Assembly (NCBI GenBank): GCA_019187085.1
Contig: JABARS010000041.1
Coordinates: 1-36,123, forward strand
Source of the DNA: Pseudorhodoplanes sp.
GTDB taxonomy: Bacteria; Pseudomonadota; Alphaproteobacteria; Rhizobiales; Xanthobacteraceae
Length of the DNA: 36,123 bases
Direction: 5' to 3'
Shown: positions 17,870 to 24,660 of the stretch, piece after piece
Layout of the letters: the number at the start of each line of letters is the position of its first letter
Numbering within the stretch: position 1 is the first letter of the stretch
Made by a program: the position numbers and the translations under genes
Notes under the pieces: model-generated
What the model was told of the DNA's origin: nothing
What the model saw: the letters and a program-made list of their open reading frames with translations, nothing else
Databases searched by the model: none

Positions 17870-18126
17870 CAGAACTCGACGCCACGCGGCATAGCCTTGA
17901 GGCGATCGAACTCAAGCTTGCCCTGTGGCATTGCGAGCAATAGCTCGGAAAAACTCGGTGCTTTCAGTTGCTGCAGCTTGCGCAAACGCTCGTATTCGTC
18001 GGCGGCAACAACGACCACAGCCGGCTTACCATGCTTGGTCACGGTTTGCGGTTTTTGTCGCGCGGCTTCGACCACTTCACTGAACCGGTTTTTGGCATCC
18101 TGGACCGACCAAGTGCGGCGAGTCAC
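17869..18126 (-). CDS. Phd/YefM-family antitoxin
   Basis: An 85-residue antitoxin whose N-terminal DNA-binding part reads TWSVQDAKNRFSEVVEAAR, then VTKHGKPAVVVVAADEYERL, the classical Phd/YefM fold. The C-terminal half (SFSELLLAMPQGKLEF) should wrap the VapC toxin. The start is a GTG at 18126 with AGGAGAG six to seven bases upstream. It precedes vapC with a one-base overlap. A palindrome at 18139-18157 directly upstream is the probable autoregulatory operator. Confidence 0.92.
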   Translation of the reverse strand: MTRRTWSVQDAKNRFSEVVEAARQKPQTVTKHGKPAVVVVAADEYERLRKLQQLKAPSFSELLLAMPQGKLEFDRLKAMPRGVEF

Positions 18127-18138
18127 GATAATCTCTCC

Positions 18139-18157
18139 TAGCTAGAATTTCTAGCTA
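18139..18157. promoter_or_regulatory. Probable operator of the Phd/VapC operon
   Basis: TAGCTAGAATTTCTAGCTA: perfect seven-base arms around AATTT. It sits 13 bases upstream of the antitoxin GTG, in an AT-rich stretch (TATAATATAT beside it on the plus strand). Phd-type antitoxins usually bind such palindromes to repress their own operon; here that is inference from position. Confidence 0.75.
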
Positions 18158-18198
18158 TAATATATCGCGCCGAGAAAGTGAACGCAAGCATGTTCAAC

Positions 18199-18378
18199 CT
18201 ATCGCATGTGGCTTCCATGATGTTCGGGACGCCGCTGATGATTGCGCGCCATTCTTGAGGTGATCCTCGGCGTGCCGGTTCCGCGTTTCAGGGACCGCCG
18301 CCGAACCAATCGATCCTGAACCCCATCCGCCGCCACTTCGCGTTTCAGGAAACGGCCGGGATGTGCAAGCGGAACCAT
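18199..18378 (-). pseudogene. Degenerate HigA-type antitoxin remnant
   Basis: The frame from the ATG at 18378 begins MVPLAHPGRFLKREVA, nearly identical to the start of the intact HigA at 21599 (MTPLAHPGRFLKREMA). The DNA of the two starts (18341-18378 and 21560-21599) is also almost the same. After this the match decays; only a PRITSRMARNHQRR stretch recalls the RIT-x-I-x-N-x-x-R part of the helix-turn-helix. The frame stops at 18199, before the family's C-terminal half. It directly abuts the 3' end of the broken vapC. Confidence 0.65.
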
Positions 18379-18379
18379 C

Positions 18380-18777
18380 TCATTTGTACAAAGAAGGCGT
18401 CTGGAACAGATCGACGACGTCGATATCCATCGGTGTGAAATGGCGCTCATTGCGAGAGAGGATTTTCAGGTCATGGTGACGTGCCGTCGCACCAATCGCA
18501 ACATCGGCAAAACCAGGAGAATGATCACGACCGCGGGTCAAATCGACCCGTGCACCGTGCAGCACCGTTCGTAGCCAAGCTGACAGATTGGACGCTTTTC
18601 GCTTCGCGACTCACGTTTTGCTTTGGCAATACCTTCAGCGATTTCTGCAATCGCCACCGCGGAAAGGAAAAGGTCGGGCGAATGCATATCCATCCACTTG
18701 ATTAGCTCGGCGCGCTTCACGGCGGCAGTGGGCGCAATGGCCGAGATGACGTTTATATCGTCCAGATAACGCGTCAC
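18380..18777 (-). pseudogene. Broken VapC-type PIN toxin
   Basis: The N-terminal half (GTG at 18777) reads TRYLDDINVISAIAPTAA, then SPDLFLSAVAIAEIAEGIAKAKRE in one frame. The C-terminal half, HSPGFADVAIGATARHHDLK then ILSRNERHFTPMDIDVVDLF, follows in another frame. Between them the usual link with the second strand (LYGxRVLPFD) is missing, so there is both a frameshift near 18590 and an internal deletion near 18545. The first motif also has DDIN instead of the usual LDTN. The GTG overlaps the broken antitoxin's stop as GTGA, so the pair once formed a normal operon. Confidence 0.8.
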
Positions 18778-19024
18778 AACCCTGTATCACGCATCGGCGC
18801 ACGGTTGCGCTCCGGCAAATCCCTGGCTCAAGCGGAGCCGACATTAGAAGGCGGCCGAATGAAGGCACATGGGATACCGTTCCCAATCGGCAAAGCCAAG
18901 CACGACCACCTTCGGGCTTGCCGTGTCGAGTGATGACGGACGGTTTCCCTCGTGCCGCCTGATCGACCAGCGCCGACAAGTTTGCCTTGGCATCCTTCAA
19001 TTGAATCTTGCGAATCTTGCGCAT
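18774..19024 (-). pseudogene. Broken Phd-type antitoxin (three frameshifts)
   Basis: It starts at 19024 with IRKIQLKDAKANLSALVDQA, then ARGKPSVITRHGKPE, a clear Phd/YefM N-terminus. The next piece, VVVLGFADWERY, is in another frame. HVPSFGRLLMSAPLEPG returns to the first frame, and DLPERNRAPMRDTGL with the stop is in a third register. Joined, they make a complete antitoxin of usual size, so the breaks are small indels near 18922, 18880 and 18825. It preceded the broken vapC with a GTGA overlap. Confidence 0.8.
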
Positions 19025-19035
19025 AACGCCCTAAA

Positions 19036-19054
19036 TATGACCACAGTAGTCATA
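19036..19054. promoter_or_regulatory. Probable operator of the decayed Phd/VapC module
   Basis: TATGACCACAGTAGTCATA has six-base arms (TATGAC/GTCATA) with a seven-base spacer. It lies 11 bases upstream of the decayed antitoxin's ATG, the same position as the operator of the intact module. Confidence 0.6.
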
Positions 19055-19132
19055 CTGGCACGAGCGGCATAGGAATGGTGCCCTCGCCTAAGCTATAATG
19101 CAGATAACTCGCCGCTTTCGTTAGAGAAGCCG

Positions 19133-19434
19133 ATGGCGCAGTTCTTCATCTCTAATGAAATCGCCGAAATCCGATAACGTCTTGCCGCGCTGAAGACGAC
19201 AAGGCCAGAATGCAAGCGAGACTGCATGAGCTTTGCGTTGCGGATTCAAGAAATGGCGGCGCCCCTGATCCTGTCGCCGAAGGATAAAAGATCGTCACCC
19301 AGGAATCGACTGCAGATGAGAAGGTGGCGTCGTTTCGCAGCCTGTTTCGAGGACGAGAGGACGTTCTTCCGCGCTGTTGGAGCAACGTCAAGACCGGCCG
19401 ATCTGGTTACGCACCCGTTTGCGACCATGAGTGG
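19133..19434 (+). pseudogene. Remnant of a TOTE conflict-system primase/helicase (N-terminus only)
   Basis: From the ATG at 19133 the frames join to MAQFFISNEIAEIR, stop, RLAAL; then a shift to DDKARMQARLHELCVADSRN and GGAPDPVAEG; a second stop; and KIVTQESTADEKVASF, then RSLFRGREDVLPRCWSN and VKTGRSGYAPVCDHEW. From memory this is the N-terminal coiled coil and the start of the archaeo-eukaryotic primase domain of large TOTE conflict-system proteins, which normally continue with NEWxxGVC. Both stops are single-base changes (CAA to TAA, TCA to TAA) and there is one frameshift. The match ends abruptly at the Trp codon at 19432-19434, where recombinase sequence takes over. Confidence 0.75.
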
Positions 19435-19524
19435 GTTGTGATGACGTTCGTCGGCCACGCCTCGGTGCAGATGACCATGGAGCGTTGCGGCCACCTGCTC
19501 CCCACGCCCGATCATCACCGGTAG
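19435..19524 (+). pseudogene. C-terminal tail of a tyrosine recombinase/integrase
   Basis: The last 29 codons before the TAG read VVMTFVGHASVQMTMERCGH, then LLPTPDHHR. This is the conserved end of phage-type integrases (GHxSxxMTxxRYGH), except that the catalytic Tyr is Cys here. The rest of the enzyme (Arg, Lys, HxxR) is absent. It is in frame with the TOTE remnant before it, so the junction at 19434/19435 is a deletion or recombination scar. Confidence 0.7.
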
Positions 19525-19583
19525 GCGATGACCAGTGTCGAGGCGCGGTTATTCGGATGAAAATACCCGGTGAGGGTGCTTCC

Positions 19584-19868
19584 TCATCCGCCTGTCTTAG
19601 GCACGAACCGCACGCCGGGCAGGTTCTCGAAATGTCTGTCGCAGGTCAAGAGCTCGGCGCCATGCGCCAGATCGGTCGCATAAACGATGGCGTCCGCCGT
19701 AGCCAGTCTGTGCTTAGACCAGCGCGCAGTTCCGCCGCCGACGAAGCGATGACGATGCCGAGATCAGCAACGACGCACGTTTCGGTGAAGGCAATTACCC
19801 GGTCGGCCTTGTCCTCGCTAACCTCGCACGTCAGCCATCTCGTCAATTCGAGTTGTACCAGGGTCGGC
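19584..19868 (-). pseudogene. PIN-domain toxin fragment (VapC-like)
   Basis: On the minus strand from about 19868: APTLVQLELTRWLTCEVSED, then KADRVIAFTETCVVADLG and ASSAAELRA; then, after a frameshift near 19715, HRLATADAIVYATDLAHGAE, then LLTCDRHFENLPGVRFVPK and the stop at 19584. These are the middle and C-terminal thirds of a PIN toxin with its Asp residues (ATADAI, TCDRHF). The first strand with the leading Asp is missing, replaced by the truncated mazF end. No antitoxin partner is left. Confidence 0.7.
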
Positions 19869-19895
19869 GCCAGCCATTACGCGCGGCCCGGCAAT

Positions 19896-20068
19896 TCAAC
19901 GGAGCGCGCCGCCTGTCGTAATCGGCAGGACGACCGGCACGCCGGTCAGCCGATTGAACTTGGCGGGCGAAATCACCAGCACCGGGCGATGGCCCTGTTG
20001 CTCGTGGCCGGCGGTCGGATCGAGCGAGACAATATAGATGTCGCCGCATAGATGTCGCCGCGCTCCAT
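19896..20068 (-). pseudogene. MazF/PemK toxin, broken by a 14-bp duplication and 3'-truncated
   Basis: The ATG at 20068 opens MERGDIY. A tandem 14-base duplication (20034-20061) then shifts the frame, and the real sequence resumes as IVSLDPTAGHEQQGHRPVLV, then ISPAKFNRLTGVPVVLPITTGG. Removing one copy restores MERGDIYIVSLDP exactly, the standard MazF start. The C-terminal half of the family (about 50 residues) is missing: the frame stops at 19896 and PIN-toxin sequence follows. Its ATG shares one base with the mazE stop. The RNase is surely inactive. Confidence 0.85.
20034..20061. repeat. Perfect 14-bp tandem duplication inside mazF
   Basis: ATAGATGTCGCCGC occurs twice head to tail (20034-20047 and 20048-20061). 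It adds 14 bases, not a multiple of three, after codon 7 of mazF and is the first inactivating lesion in the toxin. Confidence 0.9.
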
Positions 20069-20328
20069 CAGATGAGCTCGCGGCCAATAGGCCCGCCAGA
20101 TGTCCACTCGCGGTCTTCGCGCGAGCGCTTTGCAAACGGCTTGTACTGCGCAAGGAGTTCATCGAGCGAGTAGCGGCGCCGCTTCTTCGGGTCGTTCACG
20201 AGCCGGCCTGACTTTATCGAAAGCGCGACCGCCGCGTCCGGGGCAAGATCGAGTGCTTCCAGTATGGGTTTGGGGATCGCGAGCATCACCGATCCGCCAA
20301 CCTTCCGAAGCCGCACAGCATGGGGCAT
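20068..20328 (-). CDS. MazE/AbrB-type antitoxin
   Basis: An 86-residue protein with an N-terminal swapped-hairpin AbrB/MazE DNA-binding domain (HAVRLRKVGGSVMLAIPKPI, then LEALDLAPDAAVALSIKSGR). The acidic-basic C-terminal tail (YSLDELLAQYKPF) usually binds MazF. I start at the ATG at 20328 because AAAGGA lies eight bases upstream; the ATG at 20337 overlaps that site. The frame is intact although its toxin partner is broken, so it may persist as a lone repressor. A perfect palindrome at 20346-20363 lies just upstream. Confidence 0.85.
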   Translation of the reverse strand: MPHAVRLRKVGGSVMLAIPKPILEALDLAPDAAVALSIKSGRLVNDPKKRRRYSLDELLAQYKPFAKRSREDREWTSGGPIGRELI

Positions 20329-20345
20329 GGCAATCATCCTTTGTT

Positions 20346-20363
20346 GTTATATTGGAATATAAC
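20346..20363. promoter_or_regulatory. Probable MazE operator
   Basis: GTTATATTGGAATATAAC is a perfect palindrome with eight-base arms around GG, 17 bases upstream of the mazE ATG. The AT-rich arms could also contain the -10 box. Confidence 0.75.
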
Positions 20364-20857
20364 GGGAGCGCACCCCGGACTGGCAAGCAGTCCTGGTGGT
20401 CGTGGCGCTGAGCCGGGCCCTGCCGCGGTAACCTGCGCAGCCCTCCTCGCCGAAGCGTCCTCGTGGATCGGGACGCCCTAACGCCATCGGGCCTCGCTCA
20501 AGGGTGCGGGCTGCGCGACTGCCTCGGTCTCATCCGCGGCGTCTACCGCACCTTCTATGGACCGGAGAGGGAGCCGATCGCGCCTTATTCGCCTAGCTGG
20601 TACATCAGCAAACGACGACCTGCTTGCGACCCTATGCGCCGCGATGCGCGGGCGGCAACATAACCACTATAGCATTTACGTGAAATTCGAATCCGACAAT
20701 TAGGAGTCAACGACCCGGTGATTAGGGATTACGCCTCGCAGTAATTAGGACCGACTGGTAACCTGCATGGCGGACTCCTCTCCTTCTGGCGAAATTCATC
20801 GATGATGACGCTATGGTATATCGATGCCGGTAAGCATAGAGAGTTGCCGTGCTGCAA
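20364..20857. other. Gene-free stretch, no recognisable content
   Basis: An open frame from a GTG at 20463 to 20663 gives no recognisable protein and has no ribosome binding site. The rest shows no repeat, RNA or known remnant that I can identify. It is probably decayed sequence of the island. Confidence 0.4.
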
Positions 20858-21124
20858 TCAGATGACAGTCGAGCGTCGATCAAGATGAGAGAGCTTCGCT
20901 GTGCTCATCATGACGGAGGGATGGCGTAGCCTAATCGGAGCGACGCGCTTTGATCCGGAAGTCTTAAGCGGCAAGCCCAGGACGATGTCGGTATAAGGTA
21001 CGCGCGGCGCGAACTGGCGTCCGCCTCGTTTTTCAAACCGCACAAGGCCATAGCGCTCCATCGTCCGCAGTGTGCGCGAAAGATTGGACGTTGCACCGCC
21101 CGTCTTCTCCGCCAGATCTTTCAT
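20858..21124 (-). pseudogene. Truncated winged helix-turn-helix regulator (HVO_A0114/MarR-like antitoxin type)
   Basis: The 88-residue frame from 21124 reads MKDLAEKTGGATSNLSRTLR, then TMERYGLVRFEKRGGRQFAP and RVPYTDIVLGLPL. This is a winged helix-turn-helix with recognition helix and wing, of the kind used as antitoxin-like regulators in this group. In the same frame upstream, SGAETEPDS extends the match, but a TGA at 21173-21175 cuts it off, and no normal N-terminal half (about 40-60 residues) is seen. Gly replaces the usual Arg in TGRATSN. It is probably a decayed gene rather than a true short protein; no toxin partner is adjacent. Confidence 0.55.
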
Positions 21125-21311
21125 CGAATCCGGTTCGGTTTCGGCACCCGATCTCCGTGATCGTTCCGTTCCTCATCGCCGCTTTGAGAGGCTTGTCATC
21201 ATGAACGAGCATCTCGTCCGTGAGCCTGCGAAAGGGGCATCAGAGCATATCTGCAATTCTTTAATTATGGCGGACCAAGCATTCCTCGTCCCACATCCCA
21301 CGATCTACCAA

Positions 21312-21599
21312 TCACGCCGCGTTAGCCGGCCGCACTCGTTTCGCAATTTCCGCGCCCTTCACTCGCTCCACCACGGCGATGTCATACTGGCTCTGCAGGT
21401 CAAGCCAGAACTGCGCCGCATTTCCGAAATAGCGCGCCAGCCGCAGAGCGGTGTCGGCGGTGATAGCGCGGTGGCTATTCAGAATATCGGTGATACGTCC
21501 CGACGGCACCCCAAGATCAAGCGCAAGACGGTTGGCGCTCAGATCACGCGTCGCCATTTCGCGTTTCAGGAAGCGGCCGGGATGTGCGAGCGGAGTCAT
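21312..21599 (-). CDS. higA: HigA-type antitoxin (XRE family)
   Basis: A 95-residue XRE protein. It reads MTPLAHPGRFLKREMA, then SANRLALDLGVPSGRITDIL, NSHRAITADTALRLARYFGN and AAQFWLDLQSQYDIAVVE, the complete HigA pattern. I start at the ATG at 21599 because AAGGGTG lies a few bases upstream and because it follows the higB stop after five bases; the frame is open further upstream but overlaps higB. It neutralises HigB and represses the pair. It seems intact. Confidence 0.93.
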   Translation of the reverse strand: MTPLAHPGRFLKREMATRDLSANRLALDLGVPSGRITDILNSHRAITADTALRLARYFGNAAQFWLDLQSQYDIAVVERVKGAEIAKRVRPANAA

Positions 21600-21604
21600 G
21601 GCAT

Positions 21605-21892
21605 TCACCCTTTGTGATAATCGACAATCTCGACGTTGAAGACGTCGCCCTTGCTGAACGTGAAGCAGATGCGCCAGCGCGCATTCACCGTCATCGCCCA
21701 CTGCCCCCTCCGGTCGCCCTTGAGCTTGTGCAGGCCGACGCTCTTGAGCGGGCTGAGATCGTCCAGCGACTTTGCGACATTCAGCGCAAGCAGCAGATCG
21801 GCGGCATGGTCGAAATCGAGGCTACGGAACTGGTTAGGCCGCTCGCCGTCCCAGACCTTGCGTGTCGCCGCATCCCGCCACGACCGGATCAT
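21605..21892 (-). CDS. higB: HigB-type toxin (RelE superfamily)
   Basis: A 95-residue RelE-fold mRNA interferase. Family hallmarks are the start MIRSWRDAATRKVWDGE, SLDDLSPLKSVGLHKLKGDR, then RGQWAMTVNARWRICF and the end DVFNVEIVDYHKG. Toxin precedes antitoxin, the typical HigBA order. HigB-type toxins cut mRNA on the ribosome. The palindrome at 21903-21921 lies 11 bases upstream of its ATG. No lesion is seen. Confidence 0.94.
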   Translation of the reverse strand: MIRSWRDAATRKVWDGERPNQFRSLDFDHAADLLLALNVAKSLDDLSPLKSVGLHKLKGDRRGQWAMTVNARWRICFTFSKGDVFNVEIVDYHKG

Positions 21893-21902
21893 GGCAATAA
21901 TA

Positions 21903-21921
21903 TACTACGTATGACGTAGTA
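21903..21921. promoter_or_regulatory. Probable HigA operator upstream of higBA
   Basis: TACTACGTATGACGTAGTA has perfect seven-base arms (TACTACG/CGTAGTA) around TATGA, starting 11 bases upstream of the higB ATG. This is the place and form expected of a HigA-bound autoregulatory site. From its outer side to about 22208 I see no gene or other signal. Confidence 0.75.
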
Positions 21922-22208
21922 CTGCAAGCGAGCGGATGGATTAAGCGTAGCAACCCATCGTCCGCATAACAAGGCGGGTTTCGCGTCGATTTACGGCGGA
22001 GTCATTGACACCAATCCGTTATCCCAATGCTGATCGGCAGCGGATCAAAGACACAGGTAGTAAACTCCGCCCGTCTGATAATGGACGAATCTAAGGAGCT
22101 TCCAGTCCGGCAGGGTTGATCGATGGATGCAGAAAGAGCGATATGCCTCCGTTGTCGCGCTGTGGCGGGCAAAGGGAACAAGGCGATGAACCAAAACCGG
22201 CCGCAGGA

Positions 22209-22511
22209 TTACACCAGCTCCAGCCTAAGCGACCGGCCGACCATTCGCGCGGCGCGTTGCAGCGTGTTCAGCGTGACGTTGCCGTCCTTCGGATCGAGAA
22301 GCCGCCCCACCTGGCTGCGGCTGGTCTTCATGCGTTGGGCGAGACCGCTGCGCGATATTTTCTTGGCCTTCATCGCCTGCATAATCTGCCAAGCTAGCGC
22401 CTCCTTGATGGCAACGGCTTCAAACTCTTCTCGCTTTCCATCTTCAGCGAGGTAATCGTCGAGCGCTGTCAGTTTCTTCGGCGAGCGCAGCCTTTTTGCT
22501 TTCTTGGCCAC
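22209..22511 (-). CDS. XRE-type antitoxin paired with a Gp49-like toxin
   Basis: About 100 residues. The N-terminal third is basic, the middle reads EFEAVAIKEALAWQIMQAMK, and the C-terminal XRE helix-turn-helix reads ISRSGLAQRMKTSRSQVGRL, then NVTLNTLQRAARMVGRSLRL. I favour the GTG at 22511 as start: AAGGAG lies about eight bases before it, while the GTG at 22520 touches that site directly. It follows the toxin gene, a HigBA-like order. It should bind the toxin and repress the operon. Confidence 0.87.
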   Translation of the reverse strand: MAKKAKRLRSPKKLTALDDYLAEDGKREEFEAVAIKEALAWQIMQAMKAKKISRSGLAQRMKTSRSQVGRLLDPKDGNVTLNTLQRAARMVGRSLRLELV

Positions 22512-22523
22512 TATCGTCACTCC

Positions 22524-22877
22524 TTATCGTTCAAATTCACGTTTGCGTTTCCGCGCGAGGTCCAAATCCGCATCGGGCGTCTTCTGGCTCTTCTTGATGA
22601 AACCATGAAGCGCCACAATGTGCCCCTCGTGCAGGCTGAACAGGACGCGCGCAATCCGATTACTCGCCAGATCGCAGCGCACTTCCCACAGGCCGCCACC
22701 CAAGGAACGGCAGAGCGGCATACCAATCGGCCAGCCGTACTGAATGCGCATCAGGTCCAGGCCGATTACGTTCCGGTCCTCCACCGGCAAGTCGCGCAAC
22801 CAGTCCCGGACGACCTCGGAGCCGCCGCGCGTCCGATAAAAAACGAGGGGTATCTTGCGCGGCCTATTAGCTGACAT
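22524..22877 (-). CDS. RelE/ParE superfamily toxin, phage Gp49-like (HigB-type)
   Basis: About 117 residues. It reads RKIPLVFYRTRGGSEVVRDW, then LRDLPVEDRNVIGLDLMRIQ, LCRSLGGGLWEVRCDLASNR, IARVLFSLHEGHIVALHGFI and KKSQKTPDADLDLARKRK. These are the marks of the Gp49-like HigB toxins. I start at the ATG at 22877, since the ATG at 22892 lies within the putative operator and lacks a ribosome binding site. The antitoxin gene follows after a short gap. The pair is apparently intact. Confidence 0.9.
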   Translation of the reverse strand: MSANRPRKIPLVFYRTRGGSEVVRDWLRDLPVEDRNVIGLDLMRIQYGWPIGMPLCRSLGGGLWEVRCDLASNRIARVLFSLHEGHIVALHGFIKKSQKTPDADLDLARKRKREFER

Positions 22878-22886
22878 CCTTAACCT

Positions 22887-22903
22887 ATACATTGTTCATG
22901 TAT
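22887..22903. promoter_or_regulatory. Probable operator of the Gp49-like/XRE pair
   Basis: ATACATTGTTCATGTAT has six-base arms (ATACAT/ATGTAT) and a five-base spacer, ten bases upstream of the toxin ATG. This fits a site bound by the XRE antitoxin. Confidence 0.6.
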
Positions 22904-23007
22904 CATATAATGTCCGGTATCGGCAAACAAATAAACGACGGCTTAAGCGTACCCGATTCATTGCCGCCATCATGCAATCAATGGGTACAAGATAAATTGG
23001 GCTCTCC

Positions 23008-24069
23008 CTAGCGCGGGTTGTCCCCCGATGGGGGCAAGTTCATTTCCAAGTTGGGCTTGCTCGCGCCGGAATTGACCGTTTGATTTCTCCCACGCCACTC
23101 GTCCCAAAGTCCTTTAGCAACAGCGAGAGCGTCAATATCGAGGTCCTCCCACCACGCCACTTCGTTACCGGTGTCATGGAGCTGCCGATGATGGGTGCGA
23201 CACAGCGGGACGGTGAATTCGTCGCTGACTTTCATGCCTAGCGTTCGCGGTTGAGCGAATTGCAGGTGATGGGGGTCGGAGGGCTGACGCCCGCACACAA
23301 GACACGGTTGTGAGGCGACGAATCTCAGGTGGCCTTTGTCCCGGATTCTTTTCGGCTCACCCAGCGTAAATACGCTCTTGTCGATACGGGTGGACGTTGG
23401 TTCCGCAGGCACGAGGGAGGCCTCATGTGGCACTGTCCCTTGTTTGTCTGGCCCCGGGGGACGGTGGCGCTGCTCATCTGTTTGTTTATCGGGCTGCCGG
23501 TGATGTGCGTTCTGCGCCGCCGCCCGAATTGGTCTTTGACGGCGACCGTAATAGGTCGACGGCCGCGGAATAGGCGTTGTATCGTCGGGGTGGAAACCGA
23601 CGCGGGGTGTAGCCGGCACTAAGCCGGCGACATTGCGATCGGCCTTTCTTTTGCTGTCCCGGTAGAGATCAAGGCCAAACGGTTTTCCAAAGGTCGCGAG
23701 CGCACGTTTTGTTGCATCGGTTTCCGCCGCTTTGAGTGCAAGATCATGAACCTCGCCGGCAGAAATGCCGTGACCCTCGCCAGTGCCGTGCCCGTCGCGG
23801 ATGACGGTCGAGCCGTCCGCTTGCACCGTAATGCGGACCTTGGCGACATAGACGGCAAGGAACGTACCCCTGTTTTCCCGGGCCAGGACGCAGCGGGTTT
23901 CGGCGGTCTCGCGATTCCATCCATCGAAGCCGAATATTCGATTGGCCTCCGCGATCGCGTGCCAAGCCTCGATATAGGAAAGCCCCCGGCCGCTGGTTTC
24001 GCGGGTACGGATGTGGCGGTCGTCCAAATTACGATGCAGTGCCGCCAACTGCTTTGCCGAGAATCCCAT
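23008..24069 (-). CDS. Rad52/22-family annealing protein fused to a C-terminal HNH domain
   Basis: About 353 residues. Residues 1-145 are a Rad52-type single-strand annealing domain (GFSAKQLAALHRNLDDRHIR, GLSYIEAWHAIAEANRIFGF, DATKRALATFGKPFGL). Residues 150-240 are a polar, Pro- and Gln-rich linker. Residues 245-325 carry a zinc-binding HNH/DUF968-like fold: CLVCG, DPHHL, VPLCRTHHRQLHD. I start at the ATG at 24069, eight bases after a GAGG and sharing one base with the Gp157 stop (TGATG). Rad52-like proteins of phages anneal strands in recombination; the HNH part could nick or cut DNA. Together they suggest a phage recombination enzyme. Confidence 0.85.
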   Translation of the reverse strand: MGFSAKQLAALHRNLDDRHIRTRETSGRGLSYIEAWHAIAEANRIFGFDGWNRETAETRCVLARENRGTFLAVYVAKVRITVQADGSTVIRDGHGTGEGHGISAGEVHDLALKAAETDATKRALATFGKPFGLDLYRDSKRKADRNVAGLVPATPRVGFHPDDTTPIPRPSTYYGRRQRPIRAAAQNAHHRQPDKQTDEQRHRPPGPDKQGTVPHEASLVPAEPTSTRIDKSVFTLGEPKRIRDKGHLRFVASQPCLVCGRQPSDPHHLQFAQPRTLGMKVSDEFTVPLCRTHHRQLHDTGNEVAWWEDLDIDALAVAKGLWDEWRGRNQTVNSGASKPNLEMNLPPSGDNPR

Positions 24070-24569
24070 CACCGCGTCCTCACGCTCAGAACCGGCTCGG
24101 GGTTGGAGAGCGTGACCCCGGTAATTTCAGCGCCCTCCTTGAGCTCGCAGGCGAGCGCCTGCCGGTTTAACCGCGGCTCGCGCGGCTCCCAATAGATGCT
24201 GGGGATCGCTGCCTCATCGATGACCATCAGGGCGGGGGTACCGGGCCGTAGGGAAGCGGTAAAATCAGGGGCGGTGAGCTTCTTCAGGTCAAGCTCAATC
24301 ATCACGTCCTTGGCGATCTGACGGCGTTTGGAGGCCCGGTCCCGGAGGCGTTCCAGTCGACCTTCCATTTCAGCGATGCGAGTTTTTAAGCCGTTGACGA
24401 GCGCCTCGTCCTCCAGGGCGGAACGCAAGATGGCGGTCACTATTTCGTGGAGGTCGGTCAGGCCCTCGACCGTGTCAGCGAGCGTAAGGTCGTCGATTTC
24501 GGGGTCCTCGGCACGGATACGGTCGCGGACGGCGCGGTAATGCAAGGCAGAAAACGTGAGCTGGTCCAT
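24069..24569 (-). CDS. Siphovirus Gp157-like protein
   Basis: About 166 residues. The start at 24569 is clear: AGGAGGAG lies eight bases upstream, so the longer frame to 24629 is not used. The middle is a charged coiled coil (LKTRIAEMEGRLERLRDRAS, then KRRQIAKDVMIELDLKKL). It is followed by the family's C-terminal half APDFTASLRPGTPALMVIDE, then IPSIYWEPREPRLNRQALAC. Gp157 proteins lie beside annealing and single-strand-binding genes in many phages and are thought to act in recombination or to affect phage resistance. It overlaps the Rad52-HNH gene and is its likely operon partner. Confidence 0.88.
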   Translation of the reverse strand: MDQLTFSALHYRAVRDRIRAEDPEIDDLTLADTVEGLTDLHEIVTAILRSALEDEALVNGLKTRIAEMEGRLERLRDRASKRRQIAKDVMIELDLKKLTAPDFTASLRPGTPALMVIDEAAIPSIYWEPREPRLNRQALACELKEGAEITGVTLSNPEPVLSVRTR

Positions 24570-24595
24570 AGATTTAACTCCTCCTGCTCGATAAC

Positions 24596-24619
24596 GATTA
24601 ATAATCACTCGATTTCGAG
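24596..24619. promoter_or_regulatory. Divergent promoter region with two palindromes
   Basis: The 91 bases between the divergent Gp157 and XRE genes hold GATTAATAATC (24596-24606) and CTCGATTTCGAG (24608-24619), both perfect palindromes in AT-rich sequence. They are candidate binding sites for the XRE protein encoded at 24661, as in a phage-type genetic switch. Confidence 0.5.
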
Positions 24620-24660
24620 CCATTGTCAACTTATATCGAATCGGAAATACTTACAGACGT

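Noticed and set aside
20463..20663. Plus-strand frame of 66 codons between mazE and the wHTH remnant
   Set aside because: No ribosome binding site, no recognisable motif, and it lies in decayed DNA.
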